DNA of 19,439 nt from an uncultured bacterium (GTDB taxonomy: Bacteria > Bacillota_A > Clostridia > Lachnospirales > Lachnospiraceae). Numbering within the stretch: the stretch's first letter is position 1; every line of letters starts with the position of its first letter. Positions 7,547-13,871 of this stretch are shown in pieces. Below the pieces are notes generated by a model, which did no database searches, had not been told where the DNA came from, and was given only the letters and a program-made list of their open reading frames with translations. The DNA lies in contig CAJMOO010000034.1 of the NCBI GenBank assembly GCA_905215045.1, positions 1 through 19,439 of the forward strand. Reading direction: 5' to 3'. The translations under genes were made by a program, and so were the position numbers.

Positions 7547-8428
7547 CTATAATATATTGATGTGAAATTCGTATTCTTTCACTTCCCCTGCCTGTGCATA
7601 CTGGATATTTCGTTTTTCTTCGAATTTATCACCTTCATCGCTGCAGGTTGAGAGTCCGATCCATGGTTCCAGCGCTACGAAATCTGCTTCTTTGGCTGTT
7701 GACCATAGGATCAGATATGGGAACTGGTTAAAGTCTATGCGGATTCCTTTGTTATGTTTTTTACTCTTTAATGTGACTGCTCTGGATTTCAGCTGGTCTA
7801 AGATGACTGCGTCTACGGAGAACAAATCATGTTTTAATGGTAATGTGTCTGTGTCTTTTAAGAATTCGCTTCTGTGTTCCATGTCGATCAGTCCAGTTTC
7901 TGTGACTGGAGTTGGAACGGTGCAGGTTTCTTTTTGCTCAAAAACTAATTCGTAGTCTTCGTAACTTTCCTCTTTATAGAGTGGGCAGTGGAATCCTGGG
8001 TGTCCTCCGATCTGAAATGGCATGATTTCTTTGTCTTTATTTTCAATAATATATCTGGTTGTGATCTTCTTACCTTCCAGGATATAGTTGATTCCCAGTT
8101 TGAATTCATATGGATACTGAGCAAGCATTTCTTCGTTGCTTTCAATCTCGAATAAGATGCTGTTTTCTGTCTGCTCAACACACTTGAATTCTTTTTTTCT
8201 TACGACACCATGTCTTGGCATGTTTGTCTGTTTTCTATTTCCAATCTGTGCTTTATCATCTCTGATGCTTCCACAAATTGGAAATAGAACTGGTGCCTGT
8301 CCGGACCAGTACTCTGGATTTCCTTCCCAGAGGTATTCCACTCCATCATTGTCTTTGATGGAATGAAGTGTTGCTCCCTTGGATTCGAAGACCACGGTGA
8401 GTTTTTTATTTTTTAATGTATATTCCAT
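7547..8428 (-). CDS. LacX-type aldose 1-epimerase family protein, 293 aa, last gene of the gat-like operon
   Basis: This belongs to the same family as the gene at 6534-7418: EYLWEGNP, YWSGQAPVLFPI, RHG, GGHPGFHCP and VALEPW are all present, including the catalytic-type histidine and glutamate. It lies 19 bases after the PfkB kinase gene with an AGGGGAAG ribosome site, so it is part of the PTS operon. The placement resembles lacX at the end of tagatose-6-phosphate (lac) operons of lactic acid bacteria. A role in mutarotation of the operon's sugar intermediate is inference. The two copies have diverged clearly, so this does not look like a very recent duplication. Confidence 0.9.
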   Translation of the reverse strand: MEYTLKNKKLTVVFESKGATLHSIKDNDGVEYLWEGNPEYWSGQAPVLFPICGSIRDDKAQIGNRKQTNMPRHGVVRKKEFKCVEQTENSILFEIESNEEMLAQYPYEFKLGINYILEGKKITTRYIIENKDKEIMPFQIGGHPGFHCPLYKEESYEDYELVFEQKETCTVPTPVTETGLIDMEHRSEFLKDTDTLPLKHDLFSVDAVILDQLKSRAVTLKSKKHNKGIRIDFNQFPYLILWSTAKEADFVALEPWIGLSTCSDEGDKFEEKRNIQYAQAGEVKEYEFHINIL

Positions 8429-8447
8429 ATTGATCTTCCCCTGTAAA

Positions 8448-9380
8448 TTATAATTTCTTGATCTCTACCTGTGGAAGGATGTTTTCTACATCTTCCTTGC
8501 GGATATGTCCTGTTTCTGGATTGATTGCATTGGCTGCGGATACGGCGATCGCATAGGTCAGGGCATCCTGAATCCCTTTTCCCTGTTTGAATGCGACTGC
8601 AAATGCTCCCACCATAGAATCTCCACATCCTACGGTATTGACTGCTTTTAATTTCGGTGGTTTACCATGGAAGATTCCTTCTTCACATACGACTAAAGCT
8701 CCATCTCCACCTAAAGATACAACAACATATTCGATTCCGTATTTCTCACGCATTTCTTTGGCTGCATCGATCGTCTGATATCTATTTTCGATCTTGATAC
8801 CAAGTAAAGCTTCTAGTTCTTCGTCATTTGGCTTAACCATTGTTGGTCCTGCTTTGATTCCTTCTTTTAAGTAATCTCCACTCGTATCTAAAATGACTTT
8901 CTTTCCCTTGTTTTTGATCATTTTAACTAATGTTGCATAGATGTCTTTTTGAACCCCGGCTGGTATGCTTCCTGATATTGTGATGATATCGCTTTCGTCA
9001 ACAATTCGGTCAAAATCTTCTAAAAACTGCTGTATTTCTTCTTCACTGACTGGTGCTCCAGGTTCTAAGTATTCTGTAGACGACTCATCTTCTGCCAAAA
9101 TGTTGATGCAGCTTCTTGTCTCTGACTGTGTTTTTGTAAATCTGCTTGGGATTCCATCTTTCTTTAACATGTCTTCCACATAAGCTCCGTTAAATCCTCC
9201 GGCAAATCCTGTTGCTAACACTTCTTCTCCACAAAAATCTATGATTCTTGATACATTTAATCCTTTTCCGCCTGCAGAATTGACACATTTCTGGACACGT
9301 GCAACCGTTCCTGGTACAACAATGCCTTTGATATAGTATGCTTTATCTACAGATACATTTAATGTTACCGTTGTAATCAT
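8448..9380 (-). CDS. PfkB-family sugar-phosphate kinase, probably tagatose-6-phosphate kinase (LacC/FruK type), 310 aa
   Basis: This is a cytoplasmic kinase of the 1-phosphofructokinase/tagatose-6-phosphate kinase group. The N-terminal signature NSAGGKGLNVS (34-44) and the C-terminal NTVGCGDSMVGA motif (248-259), with catalytic D254, are intact. Length is normal. It begins 2 bases after the stop codon of the dehydrogenase gene, implying coupling. In this operon the dehydrogenase should supply tagatose-6-phosphate and the class II aldolase should consume tagatose-1,6-bisphosphate, so this kinase fills the middle step. Fructose-1-phosphate or fructose-6-phosphate as substrate cannot be excluded from sequence, since LacC and FruK are close relatives. 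Confidence 0.9.
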   Translation of the reverse strand: MITTVTLNVSVDKAYYIKGIVVPGTVARVQKCVNSAGGKGLNVSRIIDFCGEEVLATGFAGGFNGAYVEDMLKKDGIPSRFTKTQSETRSCINILAEDESSTEYLEPGAPVSEEEIQQFLEDFDRIVDESDIITISGSIPAGVQKDIYATLVKMIKNKGKKVILDTSGDYLKEGIKAGPTMVKPNDEELEALLGIKIENRYQTIDAAKEMREKYGIEYVVVSLGGDGALVVCEEGIFHGKPPKLKAVNTVGCGDSMVGAFAVAFKQGKGIQDALTYAIAVSAANAINPETGHIRKEDVENILPQVEIKKL

Positions 9381-9382
9381 AA

Positions 9383-10432
9383 TTATGCCTCACTGTCAAT
9401 TAAAATCTTACCTTTTACAGTTCCTGGTGTTTTGTACATTTCGAATGCTTCATCAATCCTGCTTAATGGTATCTTCTTAAAGATTAAAGAATCTTCAAAT
9501 TTTAACTGTCCTGTCTTGAAATAATGTGCTGTTAAGATCCATTCTTTTCCTGGAAATGGAGCACTATATGACATCCATGAACCTGTTAATGTAAATTCTT
9601 TTCGATTGATGTTTTCCCATTCTTTTACGGAAAAGTTTAATTCTCTTGTCGGTGTTCCGATAAAGCATACACTAGCTTTATTTGCAGCCAATTCGAATGC
9701 ATATTTCATTGTTGTAGTCACTCCAGCTGTTTCATAAATATACCCGAATCCTTTTCCATCTGTTACTGCCATTGCCTGATTCATAAAGTCTTCGTCTAAA
9801 GTGTTAATTCCTTCATCTACCCCTAATTTTTTCGCTAATTCAAGTCTTTCTGGACTAATATCAAATACAACAACTTTCTTTGCTCCAAAAATCTTTGCCC
9901 ATTGTGCTGTGAATAATCCGATGGTTCCCCCACCAAGAATCGCAACGCATTCTCCTGCATGATAATCCACTCTGTTTAATCCATGAAGTGCGACAGTTGC
10001 TGGTTCAAAGAATGCCCCTTGTTCGAAGCTTACTTCATCTTCGAATTTGACTGCATTCTTTTCTGGAACTGTTACATATTCCGCAAAACTTCCAAATTCT
10101 CTAGATCCAATAAAGCTGTAATGCTTACACAAAGAATAATTTCCTTTCTGACAATCTTCACATTCCATACATGGTACCAATGGAACCCCGGCAACACGAT
10201 CACCTTTTTTTAGTGTTGTAACTCCTTCTCCAACTTCTTCAATCGTACCTGAAAATTCATGTCCTAATACATTAGGGAAGAAATGACATGCATCTCCGTT
10301 TACTCGTGGTACGTCTGATCCACAGATTCCTGTATATTTTACTTTAATTAAAACCTGCCCTTTCTTTGGCTGTGGTTTTTCAATTTCTTCATAACGAATA
10401 TCATTTTTTGCGTGTACAACTCCTGCTTTCAT
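9383..10432 (-). CDS. gatD: Zinc-dependent polyol-phosphate dehydrogenase, probable galactitol-1-phosphate 5-dehydrogenase
   Basis: This is a 349-residue medium-chain dehydrogenase. Catalytic zinc ligands C37 and H58-E59 (GHE) are present, as are the four structural-zinc cysteines C88, C91, C94 and C102. The nucleotide fold carries GGGTIG (167-172) followed by an acidic residue in VVFDIS, as in NAD-dependent members. GatD oxidises galactitol-1-phosphate to tagatose-6-phosphate; the match to the pathway comes from the neighbouring Gat-type PTS and aldolase. Sorbitol, arabitol or another polyol phosphate is possible. The start at 10432 has AGGAAGGAG upstream, 22 bases after the aldolase gene. 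Confidence 0.82.
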   Translation of the reverse strand: MKAGVVHAKNDIRYEEIEKPQPKKGQVLIKVKYTGICGSDVPRVNGDACHFFPNVLGHEFSGTIEEVGEGVTTLKKGDRVAGVPLVPCMECEDCQKGNYSLCKHYSFIGSREFGSFAEYVTVPEKNAVKFEDEVSFEQGAFFEPATVALHGLNRVDYHAGECVAILGGGTIGLFTAQWAKIFGAKKVVVFDISPERLELAKKLGVDEGINTLDEDFMNQAMAVTDGKGFGYIYETAGVTTTMKYAFELAANKASVCFIGTPTRELNFSVKEWENINRKEFTLTGSWMSYSAPFPGKEWILTAHYFKTGQLKFEDSLIFKKIPLSRIDEAFEMYKTPGTVKGKILIDSEA

Positions 10433-10454
10433 GCTTATTCTCCTTCCTGATGTA

Positions 10455-11309
10455 TTAGTTTGCTTTTCCTACACTCTTGCATACTTTCATTTTGGACATA
10501 ACGTATTCTTTGACACATTCTTTTCCTGCTGCATTGTATTTCTTAGGGTCAATGACATCTGGATTTTCTTCAAATACTTTTTCAACTCCGTTTGTAAATG
10601 CAATTCTTAAATCTGTTGCATAATTTACTTTACAGATTCCTCGATTTACACACTCTGTAACGGTTGCATCTGGTACACCGCTTGTTCCGTGTAATACTAA
10701 TGGAATATCAACAACTTTACGAATTTCTGATAATCGATCTAAGTCAAGTTTTGGTTCTCCTTTGTATACACCGTGCGCTGTTCCGATTGCCACAGCTAAG
10801 GATGTAACTCCTGTTTGTTTTACAAATTCGACAGCCTGTGCTGGATCTGTATATGGGTTGTCATCTCCACCATCTAAGTCATCTTCTTTTCCTCCAACTT
10901 TACCAAGTTCTGCTTCAACTGGAATTCCTGATGGTGCACATGCATCTGCAACTGCTTTGGATACTGCAACATTTTCTTCAAAACTTCCGTGAGATCCATC
11001 GATCATGATAGATGTGTATCCTGTTCTGTATGCCTGCATTGCTAATTCAAAACTGCTTCCATGGTCTAAATGCATGGCTACTGGCACGCTTGCTCTTTCT
11101 GCTGCTGCTTTTACATTTGCTAGGAAGAAATCTAATCCTGCATATTTAACTGTAGATGGTGTTGTCTGCATGATAACTGGAGATTTTAACTCCTCTGCTG
11201 CTTCCATAACCGCCATGACCATTTCCATATTCTCTACATTGAAAGCCCCAACTGCATAATTTCCTGCCTGGGCATCTAATAACATCTGTTTTGTTGTAAC
11301 TAAAGGCAT
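10455..11309 (-). CDS. gatY: Class II ketose-bisphosphate aldolase, probable tagatose-1,6-bisphosphate aldolase (GatY/KbaY type)
   Basis: This 284-residue zinc aldolase should cleave tagatose-1,6-bisphosphate to dihydroxyacetone phosphate and glyceraldehyde 3-phosphate. HLDHG (80-84) gives catalytic D82 and zinc ligand H83. Other zinc histidines lie in GTAHG (H179) and LHGTSG (H207), and EAELGKVGG (132-140) is the usual family segment. The length equals that of GatY. No GatZ/KbaZ accessory subunit is encoded nearby, unlike in enterobacteria. Fructose-1,6-bisphosphate aldolase activity is the main alternative. The gene follows the EIIC gene after an 88-base gap that holds a strong hairpin, and it has a good GAGGAGG ribosome site. 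Confidence 0.88.
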   Translation of the reverse strand: MPLVTTKQMLLDAQAGNYAVGAFNVENMEMVMAVMEAAEELKSPVIMQTTPSTVKYAGLDFFLANVKAAAERASVPVAMHLDHGSSFELAMQAYRTGYTSIMIDGSHGSFEENVAVSKAVADACAPSGIPVEAELGKVGGKEDDLDGGDDNPYTDPAQAVEFVKQTGVTSLAVAIGTAHGVYKGEPKLDLDRLSEIRKVVDIPLVLHGTSGVPDATVTECVNRGICKVNYATDLRIAFTNGVEKVFEENPDVIDPKKYNAAGKECVKEYVMSKMKVCKSVGKAN

Positions 11310-11333
11310 CTCTTTTTCCTCCTCTAAAGTTCG

Positions 11334-11357
11334 GGGCAGACTTTTTTAAGTCCGCCC
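11334..11357 (-). other. GC-rich intercistronic hairpin between EIIC and aldolase genes
   Basis: On the minus strand GGGCGGACTT and AAGTCTGCCC form a 10-bp stem with one G-U pair and an AAAA loop. No U-run follows (CGAACTTT), so it is unlikely to be a simple terminator. It sits shortly after the EIIC stop and ends about 25 bases before the aldolase start. A role in stabilising mRNA ends after cleavage, or in setting different levels of transporter and enzymes, is inference. Confidence 0.7.
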
Positions 11358-11397
11358 GTTCATATATTTACACTTTTATATCATTGTTTGCTTGTTT

Positions 11398-12762
11398 TTA
11401 ATATTCGCTTTCTTTTAAAGCTGCTGCTCTCTGTTTAGATCCACGAACTGTAAAGATCATGCAAATCACATAAATGATTCCGATAATTACCAGTCCTTTG
11501 ATGTTCTGCTGTGTCACGATCTGTGTATACAGATATGTGATTGGACTTCCACCCTGATCAAGTGCTGCTACCTGTGAAGCTCCGTTTGTTAGGTTTACAG
11601 ATTTCGCTAATGCTGTTGTCCAAGGGATTGCCTGACTTGCGATCCAGATGGTTGTGAACATGATCACACATCCTGAAATCAATGATCTGAATAAATTTCC
11701 TCTATGTACTGCTACTGCGATACCAATGAAGAATCCGATTGTTGCTAAATCACCAAATGGAAGGATTGTATTTCCTGGCACGATGATCGCGATCAAGATT
11801 GTTAATGGAATGAAGATCAGTCCAACTGTTACGACTTCTGAATCTCCAAGGATGATTGCTGGGTCAAGTCCGATATAAAATTCAGCTTCTCCAGACTGAG
11901 ATTTCTTTGTTAAGATTTCTTTCATTCTTTCTGATAATGGCATTAATCCGTCCATGATACATTTTGTGATCTTAGGCATTAATACCATAACGGCTGACAT
12001 CTTGATACCTAACTGGAATGCTGCTGAGAAATCATATCCAGCTAAGGCTCCTACGATTGCACCAAGGATACCACCGATAACGATAGGCTCTGCTAATACT
12101 CCAACTTTTTCCTGTAAATTATCGATTGAAAAATCAATTTTATTTAATCCAGGAATCTTCTCAATAATTGCATCAATTGCAAATGCAAATGGTGCCATCC
12201 ATGTTCCTGTTCCATGAGGTACAGTGATTCCGTCTAATTCAAAGTAATCTTCCATTAATGGCGCATAAAGATCACCAAATTTATAAGCAATGATAGCATG
12301 AACAACAACTCCACCAATACCGATCGCAAAGTTTCCTGTGACTGCATATGCGATCGCTCCTGTAAATGTCATATGCCAGATATTCCAAATATCAATATTA
12401 ACTGTTTTTGTAAGTTTTAATACTAACATGATAATGTTGACTAAGATCGCGACTGGAATCGCAACAGTTGCGATACTTGATGCCCATGTGATTGGGGACA
12501 TTCCTGGCCATCCAAGGTCTACAACACTCATGCTTAATCCAAAGTTTTTAGACATCTGCTGTGCAGCTGGTCCAAGGTTTGCGTTCATCATGTCTACGAT
12601 CAGTCCTAATCCTACAAAACCCACACCAACCATCAAACCTGCACGAACCGCTTTACCAATTTTTACTCCTACGATAATACTTAAGATCGCAATTACAAGT
12701 GGAAGCATTGCGGACGCTCCCATATCAATGATGTAATTGATCATATCTCCAAAAATTCCCAT
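11398..12762 (-). CDS. gatC: PTS galactitol-family EIIC permease, 454 aa
   Basis: This is the membrane channel component of a Gat-family phosphotransferase system, which takes up galactitol or a related polyol and phosphorylates it during entry. It has the full length of GatC (about 450 residues) and some 10-12 hydrophobic segments. The N-terminal VKIGKAVRAGLMVGVGFVGL segment is typical of GatC/SgcC, and a conserved-looking central segment (about 180-200) has the pattern HGTGTWMAP. It is encoded apart from its EIIB partner by a 151-base gap holding a terminator-like stem, while EIIA and EIIB are almost contiguous. Family assignment is firm; the substrate is inferred from operon partners. Confidence 0.92.
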   Translation of the reverse strand: MGIFGDMINYIIDMGASAMLPLVIAILSIIVGVKIGKAVRAGLMVGVGFVGLGLIVDMMNANLGPAAQQMSKNFGLSMSVVDLGWPGMSPITWASSIATVAIPVAILVNIIMLVLKLTKTVNIDIWNIWHMTFTGAIAYAVTGNFAIGIGGVVVHAIIAYKFGDLYAPLMEDYFELDGITVPHGTGTWMAPFAFAIDAIIEKIPGLNKIDFSIDNLQEKVGVLAEPIVIGGILGAIVGALAGYDFSAAFQLGIKMSAVMVLMPKITKCIMDGLMPLSERMKEILTKKSQSGEAEFYIGLDPAIILGDSEVVTVGLIFIPLTILIAIIVPGNTILPFGDLATIGFFIGIAVAVHRGNLFRSLISGCVIMFTTIWIASQAIPWTTALAKSVNLTNGASQVAALDQGGSPITYLYTQIVTQQNIKGLVIIGIIYVICMIFTVRGSKQRAAALKESEY

Positions 12763-12816
12763 GTTTGTCTCTCCCTTTTTTTTGATTTTATTCTATATTT
12801 TTACATATACCTTTAT

Positions 12817-12886
12817 AAAAAAACCATTTTAAAATAAACGTTTCAAATAAATTTTATATTCATTTCTTATGTCTTTTTAAAATGGT
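12817..12886 (-). terminator. Perfect 12-bp stem with U-run between EIIB and EIIC genes (attenuator or partial terminator)
   Basis: On the minus strand ACCATTTTAAAA (12886 to 12875) pairs exactly with TTTTAAAATGGT (12834 to 12823) across a 40-base loop. The second arm is followed by six T residues (12822 to 12817). The position, 28 bases past the EIIB stop and about 55 bases before the EIIC start, is inside the operon, so it cannot be fully efficient unless EIIC has its own promoter. I see no clear promoter in the gap. Confidence 0.6.
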
Positions 12887-12913
12887 CTCTTACGTCTAGT
12901 CTTTTCTTTCATC

Positions 12914-13192
12914 TTACTTATTTAATACTTCAAGAATCTTAGCTTTTGTCTTATCTACACCTAATCCTGATACAAATGGCATTCCTGTAATAAGAGGTAC
13001 TCCAAAGTCTCTTTTTACCTTTGATGTTGTCACGATCAGATCTGCTGGAAGATTAGATGCGATCTCTGAAATTCTTACCTGTGCGATTTCGATATCAATG
13101 TTATTTTCTTTTGCTAATTCTACGATTGCGTTTGCTGCGATTGTTGATGTTGCGACTGCTCCTCCACATGCTACGATTACTTTCTTCTTCAT
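12914..13192 (-). CDS. gatB: PTS galactitol-family EIIB component, 92 aa
   Basis: This small cytoplasmic phosphocarrier accepts phosphate from EIIA and passes it to the sugar at EIIC. The phosphorylation site is C9 in VACGGAVATS, the usual P-loop-like EIIB motif of the Gat family. Length (90-95 residues) is typical. It starts 2 bases after the stop codon of the EIIA gene, so translation is probably coupled. Family identity is clear; galactitol as substrate comes from context. Confidence 0.92.
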   Translation of the reverse strand: MKKKVIVACGGAVATSTIAANAIVELAKENNIDIEIAQVRISEIASNLPADLIVTTSKVKRDFGVPLITGMPFVSGLGVDKTKAKILEVLNK

Positions 13193-13194
13193 AA

Positions 13195-13656
13195 TTATAT
13201 ATTCTCCTTTTCTTTGATGATTTCGATGATTTCTTTTGCGTCTTTTGCTTTGATTAATTTCTTTAATACTTCCTGATCCTGAAGGACTGCCAAGATTGCC
13301 TGTAATAATTCAAGATGTCCTTTCTCATCAACTGCCAGCATGAAAATGACTTGTGCATTTACATATTCATCATCCGTTCCCATCTCTACAAATTCGACTG
13401 GTTGTTTTAATGTTGCGATTGCAATTCCTTTTTTGTTTACATGGCTTACGTCTGTATGTGGAATTGCGACTCCTTTTTCTCCTGTATTGATTCCTGTTGG
13501 AAATTCAGCTTCACGATCTTTTAAAGCCTGCACATAACTTTCTTTGCAATACCCTTGTTTTACAAGTTTTCCTCCGAGTGCTTCAAAAATGTCATCGCTT
13601 GATTTTGCTTCGAGTCCCGGTATGATCAGTTCTTCCTTCAGCTTTTCCCAAACCAT
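13195..13656 (-). CDS. gatA: PTS fructose/galactitol-type EIIA component, 153 aa, first gene of the operon
   Basis: This EIIA of the fructose/mannitol/galactitol superfamily receives phosphate from HPr and hands it to EIIB. The active histidine is H67 in GVAIPHTD. Length is typical. The start at 13656 has a strong GGAGG site 10 bases upstream. It opens the operon, about 75 bases downstream of a -10 box, after a promoter region rich in palindromes. It may also phosphorylate or be sensed by the LicR-type regulator encoded upstream. Confidence 0.92.
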   Translation of the reverse strand: MVWEKLKEELIIPGLEAKSSDDIFEALGGKLVKQGYCKESYVQALKDREAEFPTGINTGEKGVAIPHTDVSHVNKKGIAIATLKQPVEFVEMGTDDEYVNAQVIFMLAVDEKGHLELLQAILAVLQDQEVLKKLIKAKDAKEIIEIIKEKENI

Positions 13657-13731
13657 TTTTGTGACTCCTCCTTTTTTCTCTTTTCTACTCTATTTTTTGT
13701 TACTTTGAAGTGACGTCCTTTCGATGGTTTT

Positions 13732-13840
13732 ATTATATTATGGTTGCAAAGAAAAAAACAGTCAAAAGACTTTCCTTGATTTTTGCAAAAATATAAACAG
13801 ATTGAAAACTTTTCAAAAATCTGTGAAAGGTTTTCAACCT
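13732..13840 (-). promoter_or_regulatory. Probable gat operon promoter with upstream palindromes
   Basis: On the minus strand a -10 TATAAT (13737 to 13732) has only a poor -35 (TGTTTT, about 13755-13760), as expected for an activator-dependent promoter. Upstream lie a perfect 14-base palindrome ATTTTTGCAAAAAT (13779-13792), then TTGAAAACTTTTCAA (13803-13817) within CAGA...TCTG flanks (13798-13823). A further copy of the TTTTCAA half lies at 13831-13837, and AGGTT-TTC-AACCT (13828-13840) could also be a weak hairpin ending the regulator transcript. Binding by the LicR-type activator is inference. Confidence 0.55.
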
Positions 13841-13871
13841 GCTTTACTTTCTTCTATAACAATGTATCTTA

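Noticed and set aside
12834..12850. Possible catabolite-responsive (cre) site around AAACGTTT in the EIIB-EIIC gap
   Set aside because: TGAAACGTTTAT lacks the spacing of the cre consensus (TGAAANCGNTTNCA), and the site lies deep inside the operon within a hairpin loop.
13798..13840. TTGAAAA/TTTTCAA repeats as a CRISPR fragment or a ribonucleic antiterminator
   Set aside because: They are only short palindromic halves within a promoter region, without regular spacers. The regulator is an activator-type PRD protein, not an RNA-binding antiterminator.
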